DNA from: Thermodesulfovibrio sp.
GTDB taxonomy: Bacteria > Nitrospirota > Thermodesulfovibrionia > Thermodesulfovibrionales > JdFR-85
Direction: 5' to 3'
DNA length: 12,662 nt
Assembly (NCBI GenBank): GCA_027016675.1
Contig: JALUSH010000099.1
Span: 1 to 12,662, forward strand
The stretch's first letter is position 1; every line of letters begins with the position of its first letter. The translations under genes and the position numbers were made by a program. The notes under the pieces were generated by a model. It made no database searches. It was not told the DNA's origin and was given only the letters and a program-made list of their open reading frames with translations. Shown piece by piece: positions 1-6,942 of this stretch.

Positions 1-89
1 CTACTGAAGAATACACCATAAGAGATGCTAAAAAGGCGATTGAGGAAGCCAGATGGGTTGTAAAATTAGCCCAAAATATTATAAAGTAA
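1..89 (+). CDS. 3' end of a probable HEPN-domain protein (partial)
   Basis: An open frame enters from the left edge (first full codon at 3) and stops at TAA 87-89, giving 28 residues. The tail reads TEEYTIRDAKKAIEEA then RWVVKLAQNIIK. It is a charged amphipathic helix, and the opening 'E-Y-T-x-x-D-A' followed by a long helix is how many PF05168-type HEPN proteins end. HEPN proteins are often RNases or nucleic-acid-binding partners of MNT nucleotidyltransferases. The catalytic part lies outside the window, so function cannot be judged. The assignment is inferred from a short C-terminus only. The reading frame itself is well supported by its end just before a strong ribosome binding site for the next gene. 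Confidence 0.45.
   Translation, partial: TEEYTIRDAKKAIEEARWVVKLAQNIIK
58..85 (+). promoter_or_regulatory. Possible sigma70-type promoter for the comEA-LPS operon
   Basis: TTGTAA (58-63) and TATAAA (80-85) are separated by 16 bases and match the -35 and -10 consensus at 4/6 and 5/6. Transcription would begin near 92, about 50 bases ahead of the ATG at 141. The elements lie inside the 3' end of the upstream gene. The sequence is AT-rich, so chance matches are possible. Confidence 0.35.
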
Positions 90-140
90 CTAAATTTCCA
101 AGAACATCTACCTAAACAAAAAACTTAAAGGAGGCGAGGT

Positions 141-461
141 ATGAAGAGGGGTTTTGTTATTATAGTCAGTTTGTTGGTCTTTTGGGCTTTCTTTTATGGT
201 AACGGTTTTACAGAGACGAAGAAGAAGGATATCAACACCGCTACAGTGGAAGCCCTTGTTCAGGTAAAGGGTATAGGGCAAAAAAAGGCGGAGTTGATTG
301 TAGAGTATATCAGTAGCAGAGGAAGAATTGAGGATATGGAAGAACTTTTAGAAGTCAAAGGAATTGGGCTGAGCACACTTGGAAAGATTAAAGAACTCTT
401 TGAGGTAAAACCCCTGGATAAAGAGGCTTTTAAAAAGTCAGATGCGGATTCTTCACACTGA
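141..461 (+). CDS. comEA: ComEA-like helix-hairpin-helix DNA-binding protein
   Basis: This 106-residue protein has a hydrophobic N-terminal segment (about residues 5-19, after MKRG) that fits an uncleaved membrane anchor or signal peptide. A compact helix-hairpin-helix pair follows. INTAT (31-35) is the usual ComEA lead-in, and the two hairpins carry KGIG at 43-46 and 73-76. In this family the domain binds double-stranded DNA without sequence preference. Exported forms act in the periplasm during DNA uptake for transformation. Many Gram-negative genomes carry short single-domain versions like this one, whose role in competence is often unproven. The ATG at 141 is preceded by AAAGGAGG (127-134), a near-perfect Shine-Dalgarno at six bases spacing. 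The 3' end overlaps the next glycosyltransferase gene by 20 bases, so the two are probably co-translated. This is an unusual leader for an LPS cluster. Confidence 0.85.
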   Translation: MKRGFVIIVSLLVFWAFFYGNGFTETKKKDINTATVEALVQVKGIGQKKAELIVEYISSRGRIEDMEELLEVKGIGLSTLGKIKELFEVKPLDKEAFKKSDADSSH

Positions 462-1545
462 ATGGTCTGATGATCTGGGAGGCCAGGAAAAAAGGGTACT
501 TTCCGAGGCAGCAGGACTTAGAGATAAAGGGCATGAGGTCACAATAGTATGTAGAGAAAATGCAAAGATAAATGGTGAGGCACAAAAAGCAGGGCTTGAG
601 GTAAAGACCCTTCCTCTCAGAAAGCCTTATGATGTAGAAAGCATCCTGAAGCTAACCACTTTTATAAGAAAGAAGAGGTTTGATGTAGTCAATACCCACA
701 GTGGTATAGACTCCTGGATAGGTGGAATTGCAGCCAGGCTTGCAGGCACACCTGTGCTTGTGAGGACAAGACACCTTAATATCCCCCTGAAGAGGTCCCC
801 CCTGAATTTCATCCATTATCTGCCTGACATGTATATAACCTGTGGTGAGAATATGAGGGAAAATCTTGTAAAACAGTGTGGGTTCCCACCCGAGAGGGTT
901 ATAAGTATACCCACCGGCGTGGATGAGGAGTTTTTTAATGTGGAGAGGAACCGAGAGAGAAAGAGGAGGTTTGGCGTTGATGACCCTGATGCGTCTGTGG
1001 TTGTGAACATCGGTATACTGAGGCGTGTAAAGGGACACGAGGTGACCCTTAAGGCAGCCAGCATTGTGGCTAAGGTGATTCCTGAGGCAAGATTTTTACT
1101 GGTTGGTGAGGGACCAAGAAGAAAGGCACTTCAGCAGATGACCGATGAAATGGGACTAAAAAATGTGATTTTTACTGGTTTTATAGATGATGTAAAAGAG
1201 GTGCTTGCGGTGGCTGATCTTTCCGTGTTGAGTTCATGGTCAGAGGGGCTTCCCCAGAGTCTTCTGCAAGCAATGGCTGCAGGCGTGCCTGTAGTAGCTA
1301 CCAAAGTAGGTGGTATCCCGGAGGTTGTAAAAGATGGAGAAACAGGCTTCCTTGTTGAACCGGGTGACCACAAGGGGCTTGCAGAAAAGATAATCATGAC
1401 TCTTCAGGATGGCGTTGATAAAAATATGCTGGAGAGGGCTCGTGAAGTTGTAAAGAGGTCACATACCACGGAGAGGATGATTGAGAGGATAGAGGCCCTG
1501 TATATGGATTTGCTGAGGAAGAAGTGTAATGAAAAACAGCTATAA
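442..1545 (+). CDS. GT4-family glycosyltransferase (GT-B fold), LPS core type
   Basis: This 367-residue protein is a full-length retaining glycosyltransferase of CAZy family GT4. The N-terminal acceptor domain opens with ILHTE and a glycine loop LGGQEKR (about residues 12-18). The C-terminal nucleotide-sugar domain contains GILRRVKGHE, LLVGEGP and SEGLPQSLLQAMAAGVPVVAT. In the family signature EX7E, the first Glu is E268, but the position of the second holds Gln (Q276, codon CAA at 1267-1269). That residue normally contacts the ribose of the donor. The N-terminal half is clearly related to the GT4 encoded at 2140 (shared RVLSE, THS, DSW and GGIAA blocks), so the two are probably duplicated and diverged. 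No signal peptide is seen, so it should act on the cytoplasmic face of the inner membrane. The start overlaps comEA by 20 bases with only a weak AAAAAG ahead of it. Donor and acceptor sugars cannot be told from sequence. Confidence 0.9.
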   Translation: MRILHTEWSDDLGGQEKRVLSEAAGLRDKGHEVTIVCRENAKINGEAQKAGLEVKTLPLRKPYDVESILKLTTFIRKKRFDVVNTHSGIDSWIGGIAARLAGTPVLVRTRHLNIPLKRSPLNFIHYLPDMYITCGENMRENLVKQCGFPPERVISIPTGVDEEFFNVERNRERKRRFGVDDPDASVVVNIGILRRVKGHEVTLKAASIVAKVIPEARFLLVGEGPRRKALQQMTDEMGLKNVIFTGFIDDVKEVLAVADLSVLSSWSEGLPQSLLQAMAAGVPVVATKVGGIPEVVKDGETGFLVEPGDHKGLAEKIIMTLQDGVDKNMLERAREVVKRSHTTERMIERIEALYMDLLRKKCNEKQL

Positions 1546-2137
1546 AACCCTGAAGTATAATTCAAAAGCAAGATGGCTGAGTTACTGGTATCAGCTCTCT
1601 GAGGTGGTTAGTGCATGGCCAGGTGATGTTTTAATTATAGGAAAAGGTAGTGGTATAGTGGAGAAGGCACTGGTGGAGTTTCTGCCTGATGTGAGGCTGA
1701 CCACCATGGACATAGATGAAACCCTTCAGCCGGATATTATCTCTGACATAAGGTCAATGCCTTTTGGTGACAATAGCTTCGATGTGATACTCTGTTGTCA
1801 GGTGCTTGAACATATACCATTTGATGATCTGGAAGGCGTTATCAGGGATTTTCAGAGGATTACAAGAGACAGGGTGATTATATCTGTTCCACACAAAAGG
1901 AAATATGTAAAGATTGAGATAGACCTGCCACTACTTGGCAACAAAAGGGTAATACTGAAATATCCATTTAACAAGAAGGATATAAAAAGCAGACAACATC
2001 ACTGGGAGATTAACAGAGGGGTCTCATATAAGGATTTTAAAAGGTTACTGAAAAGGTATTTTGTTCTTGAAAAGACCTTTCTTAATGAAATAAATTGTGT
2101 TCACCGATTTTTTGTTTTAAGAAAGACAAGGGGTTAG
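1529..2137 (+). CDS. Class I SAM-dependent methyltransferase
   Basis: This 202-residue protein has a Rossmann-type methyltransferase core. Motif I is VLIIGKGSG (34-42), with Ile where most members have Glu/Asp before the glycine loop. D61 in TTMDID ends the second strand and would contact the SAM ribose. FDVILCCQVLEHIPF (84-98) is the motif IV/post-IV region typical of the Methyltransf_11 group. SVPHKRKY follows the fourth strand, and the C-terminal third is basic (KKDIKSRQHH). Placed between two related GT4 genes, it most likely methylates a sugar or another part of the surface glycan, but the substrate is an inference. The ATG at 1529 has GAGGAAG (1515-1521) seven bases upstream and overlaps the preceding gene by 17 bases, which points to coupled translation. 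Confidence 0.8.
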   Translation: MKNSYKTLKYNSKARWLSYWYQLSEVVSAWPGDVLIIGKGSGIVEKALVEFLPDVRLTTMDIDETLQPDIISDIRSMPFGDNSFDVILCCQVLEHIPFDDLEGVIRDFQRITRDRVIISVPHKRKYVKIEIDLPLLGNKRVILKYPFNKKDIKSRQHHWEINRGVSYKDFKRLLKRYFVLEKTFLNEINCVHRFFVLRKTRG

Positions 2138-2139
2138 AG

Positions 2140-3222
2140 TTGAATATCCTTCATACGGAAACCCTTAAGAAATGGGGAGGACAGCAAAACAGAGTGCTCT
2201 CTGAATGTATAGGGCTTACACAGAAGGGGCATAAAGCAATAATTGCCTGTAACCGTGGAAGTGTGCTTGCACACAAGGCAAAGAAAATGGGGATAAAGGT
2301 CTATGAGCTTGATTTCAACAAAAAGACCTACCTCAAGAGCATTCCCCGATTGATCAGGATTATCAAAGATGAGGATGTGGATATTGTCTCCACCCACAGT
2401 TCTGTTGATAGCTGGGCAGGTGGGATTGCAGCAAAACTCACTGGCAGGAGACTTGTGCGGTTCAGACACAATCTATACCCGATAGGACGAGACCCCCTTA
2501 CAAGATTTATCTATGCAATTCCTGACAGGATTGTGGCAATCAGTGAAGCAGTTAAGGCGGTCTGCATAAGGTCTGGCATCAAAGCGGAAAAGACTGAGGT
2601 GATCTACTCCTCTGTAGATACTGACAGGTTTAATCCTGAGGTTAAAGACCTGAAGAAGGAACTGAATATACCTGATGGATATATAACCATTGGAAACACT
2701 TCAACCTTCACCCGGGTAAAAGGGCAGGAGTATCTCTTAAAGGCATTTAATATAATAGGGAAAAGACACCCTGTGATTTTGATCTTTGCTGGCAGGATGA
2801 CAGAGAGAACATATAAAAAGTATATTGCCCTTGTGGAGAGTTCTTTAAGAGACAGGGTGTATTGTCTTGACCACAGGGAGGATATTCCAGAGGTATTAAA
2901 GACAATGGATATCTTTGTCTATCCATCTTTTATGGAAGGGCTTGGCACAGCCCTTCTTGAGGCAATGGCCATGGAGAGACCTGTGGTGGTCTCAAGAATA
3001 CCCACCTTTCATTCTTTTATTAAGGATCAGGTTAATGGAGTTTTTTTTAATGTTAGGGATGTGGAAGATCTGGCATCAAGGATTGATTATCTTATAGGGC
3101 ATAGTGAACTGAGACTGACTCTGGGGAAAAGGGCAAGGCAGACCATACTGGAGCGGTTCTCCTTTGAGAGAATGATCACTGATACACTGAAGACCTATGA
3201 GGCTATTGTGAGAAGTAATTAA
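2140..3222 (+). CDS. GT4-family glycosyltransferase, paralogue of the gene at 442; TTG start
   Basis: From a TTG at 2140 this gives 360 residues: LNILHTE, KKWGGQQNRVLSE, then THSSVDSW and GGIAAKL, aligning from the first residue with the GT4 at 442. The donor-domain motif is complete here: E266-GLGTALL-E274. An ATG in the same frame at 2095 would add 15 residues that have no counterpart in the paralogue and would run 43 bases into the methyltransferase gene. The TTG sits two bases after that gene's stop, with AAGGGG (2128-2133) six bases upstream, so I take TTG as the real start. It presumably adds a sugar to the LPS core from the cytoplasmic side. Donor and linkage are unknown. The next gene begins one base after its stop. 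Confidence 0.88.
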   Translation: MNILHTETLKKWGGQQNRVLSECIGLTQKGHKAIIACNRGSVLAHKAKKMGIKVYELDFNKKTYLKSIPRLIRIIKDEDVDIVSTHSSVDSWAGGIAAKLTGRRLVRFRHNLYPIGRDPLTRFIYAIPDRIVAISEAVKAVCIRSGIKAEKTEVIYSSVDTDRFNPEVKDLKKELNIPDGYITIGNTSTFTRVKGQEYLLKAFNIIGKRHPVILIFAGRMTERTYKKYIALVESSLRDRVYCLDHREDIPEVLKTMDIFVYPSFMEGLGTALLEAMAMERPVVVSRIPTFHSFIKDQVNGVFFNVRDVEDLASRIDYLIGHSELRLTLGKRARQTILERFSFERMITDTLKTYEAIVRSN

Positions 3223-3223
3223 T

Positions 3224-4018
3224 ATGCTTGGGCCTAGTAAAAAAGAATATAAGGATCTGGCTGTGTATTGCTGCCAGAACAGTGATGTAGAGGAGAGACT
3301 TATAGAACTTTTTGAAATGATTTATAAGGATCCGGGTATCTTAGAACCAGTAAGAGGTGTCAACAACAAGGCAGAGGAGTTGATGAAAAAATATGGCTAT
3401 CAGTTATTTCCGACAGTTAAGAGAACCACCCTTGTATTTGATAAAGAAACCTCTCTTTTTACAAAGATACTACACCCACAGAAATTAAAGGACAGGATGC
3501 TGTTTTCAATGCTTTTAAAATACAGAACTTTGATTTCTGGTTTTCAGGATATTTTAAATGCAGGTGTGAAGGTGCCTGAAATAAAAGGATATGGATATTT
3601 CAAGAAAGGTGGGCTTCCTTTTTATATCTTTGTCTCCCTTGAGGGTAGATCCCTTTATGATATGGTTATAAGAGGCAGCGAAGTCTTATCAGAAGAGACA
3701 ATTGCAGAGGTTATAGACGGTATTGTAGACCTCCATAAGAAGGGATTTTATATGGGAGATGCCCATCTCTCCCATATCTTTGTCAGGGATGGAAGATTCG
3801 AGGGATTTATAGATATTGATGGTATAAAGAGGGTGGGATTTTTTAAGAATAGATGTTATGCAAAGGATCTGGGGTATCTCAATCATCCAGAACTGCCTTT
3901 TACAAGGGATGAAAAACAGAGGATTGTTGATTCTTACTGTGAGAAGATGGGAATAGGTAACAAAGAGCAGTTTATGATGCTTATAAAAGAATATACGGAG
4001 AAGAGATGGAAGGCCTGA
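3224..4018 (+). CDS. LPS core sugar kinase-like protein (WaaP/InaA/KdkA, Kdo kinase superfamily)
   Basis: This 264-residue protein has an atypical protein-kinase-like fold. Visible landmarks are the putative ATP-binding lysine K81 in FTKILHP, a hinge-like segment YIFVSLEGRSLYDMV, the catalytic loop YMGDAHLSHIFV (D179, H184) and a metal-binding strand FIDIDG. The D-X4-H spacing in the catalytic loop is that of WaaP/RfaP and InaA, where His replaces the Asn of ordinary kinases. WaaP phosphorylates heptose I of the inner core with ATP in the cytoplasm. The position inside a glycosyltransferase operon supports an LPS sugar kinase, though the exact sugar is not shown. The first 50 residues are not obviously part of the kinase fold. 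The ATG follows the previous stop by one base with GAGAAG (3210-3215) upstream. The 3' end overlaps the next gene by 13 bases. Confidence 0.75.
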   Translation: MLGPSKKEYKDLAVYCCQNSDVEERLIELFEMIYKDPGILEPVRGVNNKAEELMKKYGYQLFPTVKRTTLVFDKETSLFTKILHPQKLKDRMLFSMLLKYRTLISGFQDILNAGVKVPEIKGYGYFKKGGLPFYIFVSLEGRSLYDMVIRGSEVLSEETIAEVIDGIVDLHKKGFYMGDAHLSHIFVRDGRFEGFIDIDGIKRVGFFKNRCYAKDLGYLNHPELPFTRDEKQRIVDSYCEKMGIGNKEQFMMLIKEYTEKRWKA

Positions 4019-4773
4019 GTATAATAATTCCTGTATACAATAAGATTGAGATGACCCTCAGATGCATCGAGGATATAAGAAGGAAAAACAGAGATTGTGA
4101 CTATGAGATTATAGTTTTTGACAATGGCTCTACAGATGATACACCTGAGAGGCTCTCAGGAGACAAGGCTCTGAAATACATAAGAAGCAGGGAGAATCTT
4201 GGCATATCAAGGGCATGTAACGAAGGTGCTGAAAGGGCACGATATCCACTGCTCTGCTTTATGCATAATGATCTGTTTATATCAAAAAATAAATGGGTAA
4301 AGGATTTAATAGGGTTCTTTAACAGCAGGCCTGACGCTGGAGTGATTGGTCTTTATGGTGCAAAGGTGATCAGAAGGGATGGCTCTTACAGAAGCAAGGG
4401 GATTGTGCACTCCAGGATGGACAATCCAACAATCACAAAGGCCTTTGAGCCTGTGGCAGTAGTGGATGGTCTTTTGATGGCCCTTGGTCGTGATCTGTTT
4501 TCTAAGGTAGGTGGGTTCAATACTCTTTTTACTATCCATTATTATGACAAGGATCTTTCTATGAAGACACTCGCTGCAGGTTATAAAAACTATGTGCTGA
4601 ACATTCCCTTTGAACACAGATGTGGAAGCACAAGGAAGGCAATATCAGATGAGGACAGAGTACGTGAGGAACTAAAGAGTGCTTTTCTTGATATCTGGAA
4701 GGAGCATTTGCCATGTTCTGTTATGGGCTTTGCTGACTGGCTTAAATCGGTGATTAGAGGGCTGAGAGGATGA
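4006..4773 (+). CDS. GT2-family glycosyltransferase
   Basis: This 255-residue protein starts directly with the GT-A fold strand LSIIIPVYNK. FDNGSTDDT follows, with D39 and D44 as the nucleotide-binding aspartates. The metal-binding DxD position reads HND (87-89), so D89 would be the ligand, a variant common in rhamnosyltransferase-like GT2 proteins. Further on, HYYDKDLSMKTLAAGYK contains the acidic residues expected near the catalytic base, and FEHRCGST follows. It has no transmembrane segments and is a cytoplasmic inverting enzyme by family. Its sugar is unknown. The start overlaps the kinase gene by 13 bases with GGAG (3997-4000) at five bases spacing, and its stop overlaps the next ATG as ATGA. 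Confidence 0.88.
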   Translation: MEGLSIIIPVYNKIEMTLRCIEDIRRKNRDCDYEIIVFDNGSTDDTPERLSGDKALKYIRSRENLGISRACNEGAERARYPLLCFMHNDLFISKNKWVKDLIGFFNSRPDAGVIGLYGAKVIRRDGSYRSKGIVHSRMDNPTITKAFEPVAVVDGLLMALGRDLFSKVGGFNTLFTIHYYDKDLSMKTLAAGYKNYVLNIPFEHRCGSTRKAISDEDRVREELKSAFLDIWKEHLPCSVMGFADWLKSVIRGLRG

Positions 4774-5891
4774 ACAAACAATACAGGGTTTTACATCTTG
4801 TGACCAGTCTTTCAACAGGCGGTGTTGAAAATATGATTTACAAGGTAGTCACCCATTATGACAGAGACAGGTTTGTGCCTGTTGTTTGTTGTATCAGAAG
4901 CGGTGGTGAGGTAGCTGATAGGCTGGTAAAAGAGGGTTTTGATGTAACCGTTTTGAACAGGATGAAGGGGCATGGTTTTGACTGGAGGGCAGTGCTGGAT
5001 ATCTATAAGGTCTTGAAGAGGGAAGGCATAGATGTCCTGAGAACCCACCAGTATCATGCCAATCTCTATGGAAGGATTGCTGGTGTGCTTGCAGGAACAC
5101 CGGTGATTATACCTTCATTTCATAACCTGTACATTTCACCAGAAAGGCCAAAGCTACATAGAAGACTTATAAACAGGCTTCTGGCAGTATGGTCTGATTG
5201 CCTGATTGCAGTGTCGAGGTCAGTTGCTGAAGACATAATCAGGTTTGATAGGGTCAAGAAAGAAAAGATAAGGGTAATCCACAATGGAGTATTGATTGAA
5301 AGATTCAGAATAGCATTGGATAAGAGAGAGGCAAGAAGATCCTTTGGCCTGCCTGAAGATAAGTGGATCATCGGTTCTGTGGGAAGATTAACTCCCCAGA
5401 AGGGTCATGAGTATCTGCTCAGGGCTGTATCAGGCTTAAAAGATGTAGTCGTAGCGATTGCAGGTGATGGACCATTAAAGGATGTCCTTAAACAGATGGC
5501 AGAGCAGATGGATGTGCAATGTATTCTCACTGGAACATTGTATGAAAAAGAGGTCTCTATTTTCTTAAAGGCCCTTGATATATTTTGTTTTCCCTCTTTA
5601 TGGGAGGGGATGCCCTCGGCACTTGTAGAGGCAATGGCAGCAGGTCTTCCTGTTGTGGCTTCTGACATAAGTTCAAATATTGAAATATTAAATGACGCTG
5701 GGATTATCGTGAAGACCAAGGATGTGAATGCCTTAAGAAATGCAATAATCAGACTTATCAAATCGGACGATGAAAGACGTGGATATTCAGAAAGGGCATC
5801 AAGGCGGTCTGAGATGTTTTCCATTGAAAACACGGTCAGAGAGTATGAAAATCTCTTTATGGATATCTTAAGGGAAAAGAAGATCCAATGA
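4770..5891 (+). CDS. GT4-family glycosyltransferase
   Basis: This 373-residue GT-B enzyme has the N-terminal signature VLHLVTSLSTGGVENMI, typical of GT4 enzymes of surface polysaccharide clusters. An HQYHANLYGRIAG block is followed by IAVSRSVAEDII and VIHNGVLIERF at the inter-domain junction. The donor domain contains GSVGRLTPQKGHEYLL, AIAGDGPLKD and the intact EX7E motif (E279-GMPSALV-E287, then AMAAGLPVVAS). It is less like the two earlier GT4 proteins than they are like each other, so it is not part of that duplication. The start shares ATGA with the previous stop, with TAGAGG (4755-4760) nine bases upstream. Its 3' end also overlaps the following ATG by four bases. It is probably cytoplasmic. 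The sugar is not predictable. Confidence 0.9.
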   Translation: MNKQYRVLHLVTSLSTGGVENMIYKVVTHYDRDRFVPVVCCIRSGGEVADRLVKEGFDVTVLNRMKGHGFDWRAVLDIYKVLKREGIDVLRTHQYHANLYGRIAGVLAGTPVIIPSFHNLYISPERPKLHRRLINRLLAVWSDCLIAVSRSVAEDIIRFDRVKKEKIRVIHNGVLIERFRIALDKREARRSFGLPEDKWIIGSVGRLTPQKGHEYLLRAVSGLKDVVVAIAGDGPLKDVLKQMAEQMDVQCILTGTLYEKEVSIFLKALDIFCFPSLWEGMPSALVEAMAAGLPVVASDISSNIEILNDAGIIVKTKDVNALRNAIIRLIKSDDERRGYSERASRRSEMFSIENTVREYENLFMDILREKKIQ

Positions 5892-6859
5892 AAAAGGTGC
5901 TTCTGATAACGGATTTCAGTAAGCCCTGGAACAATGGCTGGTATTATAAGAAAGGGTTTGAAAGAAATAACTGTGAGGTGCTATCGATTAATCCTCAGGA
6001 TGTGAAAGACCATTATGATGTTGTATTCAATGCCATAGAGCGGTTTAAGCCTGATTTCATCTTGCATACCAAGGATGAATTGCCTGTTGAGATATTCGAG
6101 GAGGCAAGACAAAAGGTTCCCCTCATACAGTGGTATCCAGATCCAGTAATACCTGACTGGCTGATACCCTATGTGAAAGCCTGTGATATATTTTTTACAA
6201 TGGCTGAAGGGCTCGTTGAGGAATTCAGAAAGATAAATCCAAGGAGTTTCTGGCTCACCCAGGCATTTGAACCCGAGTTTTTTGAGATAGGCGATATCAC
6301 AGAAAAGGACAGGAAGCTTTTCTCTTCTGATGTTGCCTTTGTTGGAAATCTTGGCTCGAAAAAACAGTATCTGCAAAGGAGAAGATACCTTAAAAGGGTT
6401 ATAAAAGAGGGCATCAATCTCAAATGGTGGGGGCCAAAGATTCCATTGAAATTATCTACCATTGCACTCTTAACAGGTGGCATTGGCAGGTCTTATGGAG
6501 GCAGGTTCGTATGGGGTGAGGAGTATGCAAAGGTGGCAAGGCTCTCGAAGATATTTCTTGCCTTCGATTCCATGCCTCATATAAGAAAATCGATGAGTGC
6601 CCGCATGTACACAGCCGTGGGTTGCGGTGCATTCTACATGTGCCAGTATGTGGATGGGATAGAGGATGTGCTTGAGCCAGACAGGGAAATCATAACCTTT
6701 AACAGTGAGGATGAAATGATAGAAAAGATAAGATACTATTTGGTCAGAGATGATTTGAGAAATAAGATTTCGCGGGCAGGAAGGATGCGTGTTAACAATG
6801 AGCACACCTATAATGTACGAATTAAAGAGATGTTAGATTATGTGGAGAAATATCTATAG
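5888..6859 (+). CDS. CgeB-like glycosyltransferase (Glyco_trans_1_2 type)
   Basis: This 323-residue protein matches the layout of CgeB/DUF3880 glycosyltransferases. It has an N-terminal Rossmann domain (KKVLLITDF), then KPDFILHTKDELP and PLIQWYPDP, then TMAEGLVEEF. The C-terminal domain has AFVGNLGSKKQYLQRR, a conserved SARMYTAVGCGAFYM block (around residues 237-251) and EIITFNSEDEMIEKI, followed by a helical tail. Members are GT-B enzymes found in spore-coat, flagellar and LPS glycan loci. The conserved Arg-x-x-(Glu/Tyr)-(Ala/Thr) region replaces the clear EX7E of GT4. It is the last gene of the first packed unit, starting with an ATGA overlap and AAGAAG (5878-5883) upstream. An 83-base gap follows. 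The substrate is unknown. Confidence 0.8.
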   Translation: MKKVLLITDFSKPWNNGWYYKKGFERNNCEVLSINPQDVKDHYDVVFNAIERFKPDFILHTKDELPVEIFEEARQKVPLIQWYPDPVIPDWLIPYVKACDIFFTMAEGLVEEFRKINPRSFWLTQAFEPEFFEIGDITEKDRKLFSSDVAFVGNLGSKKQYLQRRRYLKRVIKEGINLKWWGPKIPLKLSTIALLTGGIGRSYGGRFVWGEEYAKVARLSKIFLAFDSMPHIRKSMSARMYTAVGCGAFYMCQYVDGIEDVLEPDREIITFNSEDEMIEKIRYYLVRDDLRNKISRAGRMRVNNEHTYNVRIKEMLDYVEKYL

Positions 6860-6942
6860 ATTAAATTCCTTTGCAAAGCATTTTAAAAAATTTATTTGTT
6901 AAAATATGCCATAAGTCAAAATCTCAGAACAACTCAAAATAA
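6860..6942 (+). promoter_or_regulatory. AT-rich gap with possible promoter and 10-bp palindrome
   Basis: This is the only real gap in the LPS cluster. It contains the perfect palindrome CTTTGCAAAG (6869-6878) and a TAAAAT hexamer (6900-6905) resembling a -10 element, but no -35 at good spacing. No convincing GC-rich hairpin with a U-run is seen, so a terminator for the upstream unit is not supported. A promoter for the sulfotransferase unit is plausible but weak. Confidence 0.25.

Noticed and set aside
652..1038. 128-codon open frame on the minus strand
   Set aside because: It is antisense to the first GT4 and no domain or start signal is visible.
5405..5833. 142-codon open frame on the minus strand
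   Set aside because: It is antisense to the donor domain of the GT4 at 4770, with serine-rich low-information translation typical of a shadow frame.
6881..6905. A/T-run region considered as an intrinsic terminator after the CgeB-like gene
   Set aside because: The A and T runs could pair only as a weak AT stem with no GC core and no clear U-tract after it.
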